Notes: generated by a model not told the origin, from the letters alone. Positions 34,268 through 42,354 are shown, counted from the stretch's first letter. The stretch is DNA of 64,000 nt from Blastococcus sp. TF02-8 (GCF_003319175.1 NZ_QOHK01000008.1:100173-164172); one strand, 5' to 3'. Made by a program: numbers and translations.

Positions 34268-35341
34268 TCAGGCGTACTTGCGGCGCGCGCGGGCCCGGTG
34301 GTCCAGGGCCTGGCGCCACGCGGCGACCCAGCGCTCGGCGCGGTGCTCGGTGAGGTGGCCGGCGAGCACCGCCTCCCGCGCGCTGACCGCCTGCTCGGTC
34401 CGGCGCTCGCGGTCGGAGATCGTGCTGGTGAGGGCCTTGGTCCAGTCCTTGGGCGACTTGGCTCGCCAGCCCAGACCGAGCCGCTCGTACTCGGCGCTGG
34501 GGGAGCGGACGAAGGGCACGCCGCGGGCGGAGTACTCCAGCGCCTTGAGCCAGCTCTTGCAGGTGTTGAACCGGTCGATGCGCAGCGGCGCGATGCCGAC
34601 GTCGAAGTGCTCACCGACCGCATGGGTGTAGGTGTCGACGTCGGTCATCCACGGCAGCTCCTCCGGCTCCTCGCCGAGGCCGAGCAGCTGGCAGGCGTTC
34701 AGCTTCTGCCCGATGACCATGAAACGGCTGCGCCCGCGGGTCGCGTCGAGGGCCTGCTGCAGGCCCGACCGCATCTCCTGCAGGTCGTAGGGGTGGGTGA
34801 TCACGCTGCCGGTCCAGCCGACCGTCACGACCTCGGGGTCGCGGTCGTAGGCCGGCGGGAGCTCGGCGATGCGGCGGGGGATCGCGTTCTCGATGACGTG
34901 ACCGCGGCCGTGCGGGGCGTACTCCTCGAGCAGCGCCGGCGTCGTCGTCGTCACCAGGTCGGCGGCCCGTGCGCACTCGGAGGCGCGGCGCCCCATGCCC
35001 TTGCGCACCAGCGCGTCGTGCGCCAGGTGGCCGTAGGGGACCGCGGAGAGCAGGTCGTCCATCTCCACGACGACGGCCACGCCGTCGTCCTGGAGCACGC
35101 GGATGGTCTGCAGCATCGCGACCGTCTTCGGCAGCTGGAGGACGACGACGTCGGCACCGCGCGCGTCGGCGGCGACCACGTCGCCCTCACCGCCCGTCGC
35201 CGACGGGCGGACGGTGGTGGCGATGCCGCGGACCGTCTCGATCTCGACGTCGAACCCGCCCTCGCGGATCGCGCGGATCGGTTCGCGGACGCGGTAGTAG
35301 TCCTGGGCGTCCTGCCCGGCGTGCATGACGAGCACCTTCAT
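34268..35341 (-). CDS. Glycosyltransferase, GT-B fold, beside flagellin
   Basis: This 357-residue protein begins MKVLVMHAGQDAQDYYRVRE and shows a GT4/GT-B plan: an N-terminal half with VVVEMDDLLSAVPYG, a linker, and a C-terminal half with VTVGWTGSVITHP and FNTCKSWLKALEYSARGVPF, where a donor-binding glutamate is expected. The start at ATG 35341 drops a 34-residue Pro/Arg-rich frame extension. It lies 59 bp after fliA and 150 bp before fliC, a strong setting for flagellin glycosylation, though substrate is unproven. Confidence 0.75.
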   Translation of the reverse strand: MKVLVMHAGQDAQDYYRVREPIRAIREGGFDVEIETVRGIATTVRPSATGGEGDVVAADARGADVVVLQLPKTVAMLQTIRVLQDDGVAVVVEMDDLLSAVPYGHLAHDALVRKGMGRRASECARAADLVTTTTPALLEEYAPHGRGHVIENAIPRRIAELPPAYDRDPEVVTVGWTGSVITHPYDLQEMRSGLQQALDATRGRSRFMVIGQKLNACQLLGLGEEPEELPWMTDVDTYTHAVGEHFDVGIAPLRIDRFNTCKSWLKALEYSARGVPFVRSPSAEYERLGLGWRAKSPKDWTKALTSTISDRERRTEQAVSAREAVLAGHLTEHRAERWVAAWRQALDHRARARRKYA

Positions 35342-35400
35342 GGAACGGGACCTCTCTGGTTCCGGCGCGCTGACCCGTGCGCCGGTGCGGGGATCGGGGG

Positions 35401-36393
35401 TCAGGCGGGGCGCCGCGAGACGCCGGCGTCGGGGGTGACCCACCGGGGGCGGGGGTGCGGCACGACCGGCGCCACCGGGGTCGGTGCCGCGGCGGCCGAC
35501 GGGCGGCCGGTGAGGCGCTCCAGGTAGGTGCGCTGCTGGTTGCGCGCGCGGACCCCTCCGGTGGCCGGGACCGGCGTGCCGTCCCAGATCTCGCCCATGG
35601 CGGCGTGCAGGAGGGTGAGGGCGCGTGCGCGCATCTGCGAGACCCGGGAAAGGGTGACCCCGAGGTCTTCCGCGATGTCGGTCAGGGATTCATCACCGAA
35701 GAAATTGCGCTCGATGACCTCGTCCAGCCGGTCGGGGAGTGCGCGGATCGCCTCGTGCAGGTGGCGGGCGCGCTCGCCGCGCATCACCGCCCGCTCCGGC
35801 GACTCGCCCGTGTCGGGCAGGTCCAGCGTCGTGCCGTCCGGACCCGACTCGGCGTCGATGCTGACCATGACCGCGCGGTGCACGTCGACCTGCAGGTGGT
35901 CCAGCTCGCTGCGGGCCATGCCGAGGCTCTGCGCCAGCTCCTCGCGCGTCGGCGGGCGGCCGAGGCTGATGGTCAGTGCGTCGGCCGCGGCGTCGGTCCG
36001 GCGGGCGGCCGCGCGCACCGACCGGCTGGCCCAGTCGCCGGAGCGCAGCTCGTCGAGGACCGCGCCCTGGAGGCGGGCCAGGGCGTACGTGGCGAAGGAG
36101 GCGCCGGCGCTCGGGTCGAACCGCTTGGCCACCTCGACCAGCGCGACGTGGGCGCAGGAGAGGAGGTCCTCACGGCTGACGTGGCTCGGCAGCGAGATGC
36201 GGGAGGCGACCGCGTTGACGGCGAAGGCGGCGAGCGGCAGGTGCTCGGTCACCAGCGCGTCCACCTCCTTCGGGGACCGTCCCTTGACCGGGTTCGGCAC
36301 CCGGCCGTTCGAGGCGCGCTCGCGCGAGGGCCGATCGTGTGCGGAGCGATCGCGCGGGGACCGCTCGGAGACGAGGGCACGGACTGGGGTCAC
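35401..36393 (-). CDS. fliA: Flagellar RNA polymerase sigma factor FliA (sigma-28)
   Basis: This 330-residue sigma-70 family protein carries region 2 (LLSCAHVALVEVAKRFDPSA and SFATYALARLQGAVLDELRS), region 3 (RPPTREELAQSLGMARSELD) and region 4 (SLTDIAEDLGVTLSRVSQMR), the FliA/WhiG pattern. A basic N-terminal tail and Pro-rich C-terminal tail extend it. I chose GTG 36393 because the predicted promoter at 36433-36460 would start RNA near 36426, ruling out the longer frames. It should drive all the TCAA-N16-GCCG-type promoters here, including its own. FlgM is not found. Confidence 0.9.
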   Translation of the reverse strand: MTPVRALVSERSPRDRSAHDRPSRERASNGRVPNPVKGRSPKEVDALVTEHLPLAAFAVNAVASRISLPSHVSREDLLSCAHVALVEVAKRFDPSAGASFATYALARLQGAVLDELRSGDWASRSVRAAARRTDAAADALTISLGRPPTREELAQSLGMARSELDHLQVDVHRAVMVSIDAESGPDGTTLDLPDTGESPERAVMRGERARHLHEAIRALPDRLDEVIERNFFGDESLTDIAEDLGVTLSRVSQMRARALTLLHAAMGEIWDGTPVPATGGVRARNQQRTYLERLTGRPSAAAAPTPVAPVVPHPRPRWVTPDAGVSRRPA

Positions 36394-36432
36394 GTCCCTC
36401 TTCTCGGCGGACCGGGAGGCGGTCGGCACCAC

Positions 36433-36460
36433 CCCTCGGCACAAATCCCGGCGAACTTGA
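36433..36460 (-). promoter_or_regulatory. Predicted autoregulatory FliA promoter of fliA
   Basis: On the minus strand TCAA (36460-36457) is followed by exactly 16 nt and GCCGAGGG (36440-36433). It lies 40 bp upstream of GTG 36393 and is back-to-back with the flgN promoter. Confidence 0.5.
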
Positions 36461-36481
36461 GCGCCACTTGGGCGCTTCGGC

Positions 36482-36509
36482 TTGACCTCCTCCGAACGGG
36501 TGCCGATGC
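36482..36509 (+). promoter_or_regulatory. Predicted FliA promoter of flgN-flgK-flgL-fliW-csrA
   Basis: TTGA (36482-36485) is followed by exactly 16 nt and GCCGATGC (36502-36509) on the plus strand. Its -35 differs from TCAA by one base. The leader to GTG 36608 would be about 90 nt. Confidence 0.6.
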
Positions 36510-36607
36510 CTGCCCTGACAGCGGTTGCGCCCTGGCCCCCGGGCCCGGCCCACCGCGTGCGATGAACCTGTGCGATGACGAGCGGGACGACGGAAGGCGG
36601 TGGACAC

Positions 36608-37093
36608 GTGGACTACCAGCACCTGTCGACGTTGCTGTGGAGGGAGCAGGAGCTCCTCGACCTGCTGCTGTTCAAGGCGGAGGAGAAGCAGTACCTGATC
36701 CTCACGGGCAAGACCCGTTGGCTGCAGCGGATCGCGCACGAGATCGAGGTCGTCCTCGACCAGCTGCGCACCCTCGAGGTGGAGCGCGCGGCCGCCACGG
36801 AGATGGTGGCCCAGCACCTGGGGATCGGCACGAACCCCTCGCTCCGCCAGGTCGCGGAGGTGGCCCCGGCCCCCTGGAACGACCTCTACGCCAAGCACCA
36901 CGAGGCACTGCTGGTCCTGGTGACCGAGCTGCGCAGCCTCTCCGACGCCAACCGCGAGCTGATCGAGGGTGGCCTGTCGGCCATCGGTGACGCCCTGCTG
37001 CAGGTGCGCACCCCCTCGGCCGGCACCTACGGCGCGAGCGGCCGCCACTCCGACGGCAGCCACCGCGCGGTCACCCTGGACGGAGCCCTGTGA
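36608..37093 (+). CDS. flgN: FlgN-type flagellar chaperone
   Basis: The 161-residue helical protein contains LLWREQELLDLLLFKAEEKQ and LRSLSDANRELIEGGLSAIG, the FlgN pattern. FlgN escorts the hook-filament junction proteins FlgK and FlgL, whose genes follow directly. GTG 36608 has GGAAGG ten bases upstream; ATG 36575 is an alternative. Its stop overlaps the flgK GTG by four bases. Confidence 0.85.
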   Translation: MDYQHLSTLLWREQELLDLLLFKAEEKQYLILTGKTRWLQRIAHEIEVVLDQLRTLEVERAAATEMVAQHLGIGTNPSLRQVAEVAPAPWNDLYAKHHEALLVLVTELRSLSDANRELIEGGLSAIGDALLQVRTPSAGTYGASGRHSDGSHRAVTLDGAL

Positions 37094-38493
37094 GCACCTT
37101 CTCCGGTCTGAACGCCGCCACCACCGCCCTGTGGGCCAACCGGCGCGGCCTCGACGTCACCGGTCAGAACATCGCCAACGTCAACACCGACGGCTACTCG
37201 CGGCAGCGGGTCGACATGACCGCCATCGGCGGCAGCACGACCCCGGCGTTCTTCTCGACGACCTCCGGCATCGGCCAGGGCGTCAACGCCGACGACGTGA
37301 TGCGCATCCGCGACGCCTTCCTCGAGGGCCGCGGGCACACCGAGCACGCCAACAGCGCCCAGCTCACCGCCGAGACCGACGCCTACGAACTGGTCGAGCA
37401 GGCCTTCCGCGAGCCGGGGAGCACCGGCATCCAGAAGATGCTGTCGGAGATGTGGAGCGGCTGGCAGGACGTCGCGAACAACCCCTCCGAGCCGGCCGCT
37501 CGCGGCCAGGTCCTCAAGCGCCTGGAGACGCTCGTCGGTGGCATGCACTTCGCCCAGGAGCAGTTGACCGGGCAGTGGGACCAGACCCGGGAGAACCTCT
37601 CGGTCCTGGTGGACGACGTCAACGCCGCCGCGGCGAACATCGCCGACCTGAACACCGCCATCCAGCGGGCCACGCAGAGCGGCCTGCCCTCCAACGACCT
37701 CGCCGACCAGCGCGACACGCTGATCATGAAGCTCGCCGACCAGATGGGTGCGACGGTCCGGCACGGCAAGGACGGCGTCCTCGACGTCGTCGTCGGCGGC
37801 ATGAGCCTGGTCTCCGGCGGCTCCGCGACGAAGTTCGCCCTGGCCGGCACCAACGACCCGGGCGCGACGGCGGGCGACCCGCTGCGCATCATCACCGCGG
37901 TCGGCGACTTCAGCGTGCGCGTCGGTGGCACGGCGGCCGGGCAGCTGAACACGCTCAACGGCATCCTGCCGAGCTACCGCGGGCAGCTCGACTCGATGGC
38001 CGCGAACCTGGCGGACACCCTGAACGACGCCCACGCGCAGGGCTACGACCTCACCGGCACCGCCGGTGGACCGCTGCTCGGCACCGCCGACGGCAGCCCG
38101 GTCACCGCGAGCAACATCGCGGTCATGATCACCGACGTGAACCGGCTCGCCGCCTCCGGTGTCGGGCCCGGCACGCCGAACCTGGACCGCAAGAACGCCG
38201 ACCGGATCGCCCAGCTGGCCAACGCGCCCACGGGGATCGACACCGGCTACCGCAAGATGATCATCGAGCTCGGTGTCCAGTCCGCGGTGTCCCAGCGCAA
38301 CCTCGACATCCAGACCAGCATCACCACCACGGTCGACGCCGCCCGCGAGTCCGTCGCCGGCGTCAACCTCGACGAGGAGCTCACCAACATGCTCTCGTAC
38401 CAGCAGGCCTATGCGGCCGCGGGCCGCATGGTCACCGCGCTCGACGAGGCGCTCGACGTGCTGATCAACCGCACCGGCCTGGTGGGGCGCTGA
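37090..38493 (+). CDS. flgK: Hook-filament junction protein FlgK (HAP1)
   Basis: This 467-residue protein begins STFSGLNAATTALWANRRGL after the initiator, with the rod/hook signature VTGQNIANVNTDGYSRQRVD, and ends with NLDEELTNMLSYQQAYAAAG. It is the first junction protein between hook and filament. GTG 37090 overlaps the flgN stop. flgL follows after 5 bp. Confidence 0.96.
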   Translation: MSTFSGLNAATTALWANRRGLDVTGQNIANVNTDGYSRQRVDMTAIGGSTTPAFFSTTSGIGQGVNADDVMRIRDAFLEGRGHTEHANSAQLTAETDAYELVEQAFREPGSTGIQKMLSEMWSGWQDVANNPSEPAARGQVLKRLETLVGGMHFAQEQLTGQWDQTRENLSVLVDDVNAAAANIADLNTAIQRATQSGLPSNDLADQRDTLIMKLADQMGATVRHGKDGVLDVVVGGMSLVSGGSATKFALAGTNDPGATAGDPLRIITAVGDFSVRVGGTAAGQLNTLNGILPSYRGQLDSMAANLADTLNDAHAQGYDLTGTAGGPLLGTADGSPVTASNIAVMITDVNRLAASGVGPGTPNLDRKNADRIAQLANAPTGIDTGYRKMIIELGVQSAVSQRNLDIQTSITTTVDAARESVAGVNLDEELTNMLSYQQAYAAAGRMVTALDEALDVLINRTGLVGR

Positions 38494-38498
38494 TCTGA

Positions 38499-39383
38499 AT
38501 GAGGATCACCCAGCGCGCCGTCGCGCAGACCAGCCTGCAGGGGCTCAACCGCAACCTGACCTCCCTGGGCAACCTCCAGGAGCAGCTCACCTCCGGGCGC
38601 ATGCTCAACGCGCCGTCGGACTCGCCGACCGGCACCAACCGCGCCATGCAGACGCGGGCGGACCAGGACGCGACCGCGCAGTACGCCCGCAACATCTCCG
38701 ACGGGCAGAGCTGGCTCAACCAGACCGACTCCACCCTGCGGCAGATGCTCGACGTGACCCGCAAGGTCCGCGACCTCACCGTGCAGGGTTCCAACAGCGG
38801 GGCGATGTCGGACTCCAGCCGGCAGGCCCTGGCGACGGAGACGGCGAGCCTGCGCGAGAGCCTGCTCGGGCTGGCCAACACCACGATCGCCGGCCGCCCG
38901 ATGTTCGGCGGCATCAGCATGGGCCAGACCGCCTACGACCCCGACACGGGTGCCTTCATCGGTGTCGCGGGCACGGAGGTGTCGCGGCGGGTGTCCAGCA
39001 CGGAGGAGATCCGCGTCGACATCAGCGGTCCGGAGGCGTTCGGCTCCGGCGGTACCGACCTGTTCGCCATCGTGGACCGCATCGCCGGGAACCTGACGGC
39101 GGACCCGGCCGCGCTCGAGCAGGACCTCGCCGATCTCGACGGCATCATGAAGACGATGCAGGCGTCGGTCGCCGACGTCGGTGCGCGCTCGGCCCGCATG
39201 GACCGCGAGGCGCAGATCAACACCGACCTGGGCATCTCCCTGGACTCGCGCCTGGCCGACGTCGAGAACATCGACCTGCCGAACACGATCATGAAGCTCC
39301 AGATGCAGCAGACCGCCTACGAGGCGGCCCTGTCCGCGACCGCGAAGGCGATCACGCCCACGCTGCTGGACTACCTGCGCTGA
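38499..39383 (+). CDS. flgL: Hook-filament junction protein FlgL (HAP3)
   Basis: The 294-residue flagellin-like protein begins MRITQRAVAQTSLQGLNRNL and has SGRMLNAPSDSPTGTNRAM. It ends with a C-terminal helix like flagellin D0 (MKLQMQQTAYEAALSATAKA). It joins FlgK to the filament. Start and length are normal. Confidence 0.95.
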   Translation: MRITQRAVAQTSLQGLNRNLTSLGNLQEQLTSGRMLNAPSDSPTGTNRAMQTRADQDATAQYARNISDGQSWLNQTDSTLRQMLDVTRKVRDLTVQGSNSGAMSDSSRQALATETASLRESLLGLANTTIAGRPMFGGISMGQTAYDPDTGAFIGVAGTEVSRRVSSTEEIRVDISGPEAFGSGGTDLFAIVDRIAGNLTADPAALEQDLADLDGIMKTMQASVADVGARSARMDREAQINTDLGISLDSRLADVENIDLPNTIMKLQMQQTAYEAALSATAKAITPTLLDYLR

Positions 39384-39423
39384 TGACCACCAGAACCCCG
39401 GTCCGCTCCTCCGGACCGCTCTC

Positions 39424-39912
39424 GTGACCCCGCGCGCTGCGGCGGTGGTCGGCGCGCCCGCCCCCACGCGCGCGCCGGCCACCGCTGCAGGTCCCGGCCC
39501 GGCGCCGGCGACCGCACCCACTCCGCCCCCGGTGCAGGTGCTGTCGTTCGCCGAGCCGATGCCGGGCTTCCCCGCGTACCGGGACTACGTCCTGATCGCC
39601 GGGGACACGGCCGGCCTGCTGTTCTGGCTGCAGTCGGTCGCCCCGGACGGCCCGCGGTTCCTCGCGGTACCCGCCCGGGAGTTCTTCCCGGACTACGCAC
39701 CGGCGATCCCGGTCGCGGTCCGGGACGAGCTGGGCCTGGCCGATCCGGCCGAGGCCCGCGTGTTCTGCCTGGTCAGCGTGCCCGACGGGGTCCCCGCCGA
39801 GGCCACGGCCAACCTGCGCGCTCCCGTCGTCGTCGCCCCCTCGACGCACCGGGCGCGCCAGGTGGTCCTGACCGACGGATCGCTTCCCCTTCGGCGGCGC
39901 CTCCGCCGATAA
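39424..39912 (+). CDS. fliW: Flagellar assembly factor FliW
   Basis: This 162-residue protein has an Ala/Pro-rich N-terminal extension of about 35 residues, then the FliW beta-barrel fold (LSFAEPMPGFPAYRDYVLIA, LFWLQSVAPDGPRFLAVPAR, VFCLVSVPDG). FliW binds CsrA and flagellin in a partner switch that adjusts flagellin translation. GTG 39424 is used. csrA lies 90 bp downstream, a conserved pair. The long tail is unusual. Confidence 0.9.
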   Translation: MTPRAAAVVGAPAPTRAPATAAGPGPAPATAPTPPPVQVLSFAEPMPGFPAYRDYVLIAGDTAGLLFWLQSVAPDGPRFLAVPAREFFPDYAPAIPVAVRDELGLADPAEARVFCLVSVPDGVPAEATANLRAPVVVAPSTHRARQVVLTDGSLPLRRRLRR

Positions 39913-40002
39913 CCTCTGAGGGGTTCGCGCGACGCGCGCATCCCTGCCCGCCCGGCGGGCCACGCCACGGACGGCCACCACATCACCCATGGAGGGGTAC
40001 CC

Positions 40003-40317
40003 ATGCTCACTCTCACCCGCAGCGTCGGCGAGACCATCCGCATCGGCGACGACATCGAGGTCCACGTCGTCGAGGTCCGCGGCGGCACCGTGCGGCTCGG
40101 CTTCAAGGCTCCTCGCGAGGTCGCGATCCACCGCGAGGAGGTCTACCGGCAGATCGCCGAGGCCAACCTGCTGGCCGCGCAGGTCACGGCGGACACGCTG
40201 GGTGCCCTCGCCGCGTTCGCGCCGGTGACGTCCGGCGAGGGGTCCGACGAGGGCGTCGACACCGCCCCGGCGGCCGCCGACGACACCCCCGGGACGGAGC
40301 CGGCCCGCGTCGACTGA
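40003..40317 (+). CDS. csrA: Translational regulator CsrA
   Basis: The first 65 residues match CsrA (MLTLTRSVGETIRIGDDIEV, VRLGFKAPREVAIHREEVYR), with the conserved Arg for GGA-RNA binding in GFKAPREVAIHREE. An acidic, Ala-rich tail of about 35 residues makes it 104 residues, longer than the usual 60-75. GGAGGGG precedes ATG 40003. It likely represses fliC translation until FliW removes it. Confidence 0.94.
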   Translation: MLTLTRSVGETIRIGDDIEVHVVEVRGGTVRLGFKAPREVAIHREEVYRQIAEANLLAAQVTADTLGALAAFAPVTSGEGSDEGVDTAPAAADDTPGTEPARVD

Positions 40318-40360
40318 CAGAACTGCACGTCAACCGGGGGTCACCCCTGGTCAAGCCGTG

Positions 40361-40388
40361 CCAAGTTGACGTGCTCGGGCGCCGACAG
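40361..40388 (+). promoter_or_regulatory. Weak FliA-like promoter before the unknown/sigma-like pair
   Basis: CCAA (40361-40364) is followed by exactly 16 nt and GCCGACAG (40381-40388). The -35 is one base off TCAA. Spacing matches the five better sites. It lies about 130 bp upstream of the gene at 40519. Confidence 0.35.
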
Positions 40389-40410
40389 GGGCGCGACACG
40401 GGCAACTATT

Positions 40411-40424
40411 GCCGAAGCTTCGGC
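40411..40424. promoter_or_regulatory. 14-bp perfect palindrome, possible operator
   Basis: GCCGAAGCTTCGGC is perfectly palindromic and sits in the 201-bp gap between csrA and the unknown gene, just downstream of the weak FliA-like promoter. It could be an operator or the tip of a hairpin. Confidence 0.35.
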
Positions 40425-40518
40425 CTGACAACTGCGTTGGACACAGCGAGTTGTGTGCCGTGTTCGGTGCGTTCATGCGGCAGATTTCTCCCCAAGCAAG
40501 TGACAGGGGGCGATCAAG

Positions 40519-41025
40519 ATGGCACGCAACGCATTTACTACGTCGGTGGCCGGCGAGCAGACCGGCGACTCGGAGTCCGTGGTGGTCCACGTGCAGCTGC
40601 GGCCGCGCCGCGGCGCCACCCGCAAGTGCCTGGCGGCGCTGGCGACGCTGGCCGCTGAGCACGAGGACGTCGTCGTCACCGTCACCGGCCTGAGCAAGGA
40701 CGACCGCGTCGTCCGCGTGACCGTCGGCATCGACCTCGGCCCGCGCACCGCGATCGCGAAGTTCTCGCCCCAGGCGCAGGCGGCGTACGCCCTCGTGTCG
40801 GCGATCTTCACCTCGCTCTACGACCACATGCCGGTCTACACCGCCGAGCCCAGCGCCGCCGAGCGCGCCGCGGCCACGGCCCTCTTCGACCGCCTCGCCG
40901 ACGGCACCGCCCGCGTGGGCGACCGTGCCGCCGACCTGGCCGCCGACCTGGGCGACACCCACCCGGTGTCCTCCCCGGTCCCCGCGCCCCGGCTCCCCGG
41001 ACCCGGCGAGCGCATCCCGGCCTGA
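40519..41025 (+). CDS. Unknown protein upstream of the sigma-like gene
   Basis: This 168-residue protein has a compact alpha/beta part (residues about 18-105, with VVVHVQLRPRRGATRKCLAA and RVVRVTVGIDLGPRTAIAKF) and a helical, Ala-rich tail. I recognise no family. AGGGGG stands eight bases before ATG 40519. It lies after csrA and 72 bp before the sigma-like gene, so it may be a partner or regulator of that protein. Confidence 0.6.
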   Translation: MARNAFTTSVAGEQTGDSESVVVHVQLRPRRGATRKCLAALATLAAEHEDVVVTVTGLSKDDRVVRVTVGIDLGPRTAIAKFSPQAQAAYALVSAIFTSLYDHMPVYTAEPSAAERAAATALFDRLADGTARVGDRAADLAADLGDTHPVSSPVPAPRLPGPGERIPA

Positions 41026-41097
41026 CGGCCTCCTCCGCAGTACCGGGCCGCCGGTCCACCGGCGACCCCTTCTTCCCCGTAGTGCCCAGGAGTACCG

Positions 41098-42198
41098 ATG
41101 TCCGAGCGCAACCCGTCGATGACCCCGACGACCGACGACCGCAGCCGCCTCCGCCAGCCCCTGGTGTTCGGCGGCATCCCCGAGGCCGAGGGGTGGGCGC
41201 TGGCGCCCATCACCCCCCGGGACCGGGTGCACTTCCGCACCGACCAGGAGCTGCCCCTGGAGGAGTTCCGCAGCGAGCTCCCCGCCGGCGTGACCGTCAG
41301 CTACGACCAGGGCGACGGTCTCTACCGGGTCGACGGCAGCTGCGGCAGCGCCGCGATGCTCGCCGACTGGGTGAAGGCCTGGTGCGCGGGCGCCGGCGTC
41401 ACCACCATCGGGCTGCGCGCGGAGACCGACGTCCGGCGCCGTGCGCCCCGTGACCTCCCTCCGGCGTTCCTCGCCGACCTGTGCCGGCACTACGGCCCGG
41501 TCAGCCTCAAGCGCCTGCAGCGCAACATGAGCACGATCCGGCTGCACCTGCCCGACCCCGACGACCTGGGGCAGCAGGTGTACGAGTGGGTCCTCAAGGC
41601 CGTCGCGCAGTACGACGAGACGAAGTCGGTGCCCTTCGGCGCCTTCCTCGCGACCCAGCTCTCCAAGTGGGTGCACGACCTCGGCCGCAACGCCCACGGT
41701 CGCACCGCGGCCGACACCGAGCACAAGCAGCAGAAGGCGATCGCCTCCTTCATGGCCGAGCACCAGCGCCGGCCCACCGAGAAGGAACTGGCCGCCTACA
41801 TGGGTCAGAGCGTCGCCACGCTGCGCCGCAACTCCCAGACCGTCGCCACCCTCAACGGGCTGCGCAACCTCCAGTCGCTGGACGGCGCGCCCGACGCGAC
41901 CGAGATCCTGCTGCCGGACTCCTCCGAGGCACCCGACGAGATCATGGGCGAGGCGGAGCAGACCCTGCTCTCGCACGCGCTCACCGCGGCCTGCGCTCCC
42001 GACCCGGAGGCGCGGCGGGACCAGCGCGCCGGCCAGCCCAACGTCCTGGGCTGGGCGACCTGGTACCTCACCACCTGGGGCGGGCAGACCAAGACCCAGC
42101 TCTCGCAGGACCTCAACACCTCGGTGCGGAACATGAACGTCTACGCCGACCGCGTGGAGAAGGCCCTCAAGCACCGCCTGGCCGAACTCGCCGACTGA
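41098..42198 (+). CDS. Divergent sigma-70-like protein with unknown N-terminal domain
   Basis: The 366-residue protein has an unfamiliar N-terminal domain (residues about 20-120). A part resembling sigma region 2 (AVAQYDETKSVPFGAFLATQ, Y172) and region 3 (IASFMAEHQRRPTEKELAAY, from 215) follows. A C-terminal helix pair (TQLSQDLNTSVRNMNVYADR) may stand for region 4. These parts line up with FliA at 35401 (KRFDPSAGASFATYALARL, RPPTREELAQSLG). AGGAG precedes ATG 41098 by six. It may be an alternative sigma factor or an anti-sigma mimic linked to flagella. The similarity is by eye and needs a profile search. Confidence 0.55.
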   Translation: MSERNPSMTPTTDDRSRLRQPLVFGGIPEAEGWALAPITPRDRVHFRTDQELPLEEFRSELPAGVTVSYDQGDGLYRVDGSCGSAAMLADWVKAWCAGAGVTTIGLRAETDVRRRAPRDLPPAFLADLCRHYGPVSLKRLQRNMSTIRLHLPDPDDLGQQVYEWVLKAVAQYDETKSVPFGAFLATQLSKWVHDLGRNAHGRTAADTEHKQQKAIASFMAEHQRRPTEKELAAYMGQSVATLRRNSQTVATLNGLRNLQSLDGAPDATEILLPDSSEAPDEIMGEAEQTLLSHALTAACAPDPEARRDQRAGQPNVLGWATWYLTTWGGQTKTQLSQDLNTSVRNMNVYADRVEKALKHRLAELAD

Positions 42199-42205
42199 CC
42201 GCTTC

Positions 42206-42291
42206 GTGATGATGATCAGGTCACCTGGTCATCACGGGTCCTCCCGCGTGGTCGACCGCGAGGGAGGACCCGGAACGGTGAGGTAGGACGC
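42206..42291. repeat. Left inverted repeat flanking the AbiEi/DUF559 gene
   Basis: This copy starts GTGATGATGATCAGG and runs about 86 bp. It contains a hairpin (GGGTCCTCCC, 42236-42245, with GGGAGGACCC, 42262-42271) around the palindrome GGTCGACC. The reverse complement of the copy at 43365-43454 matches it without gaps at roughly five of six positions. It begins 8 bp after the sigma-like stop. Confidence 0.75.
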
Positions 42292-42354
42292 CGGTTGTCC
42301 ACAGCCGGCGCCGACTCGGCACGGCGTCGGCCCCGTCGTCGCCAGACTGCCCAC

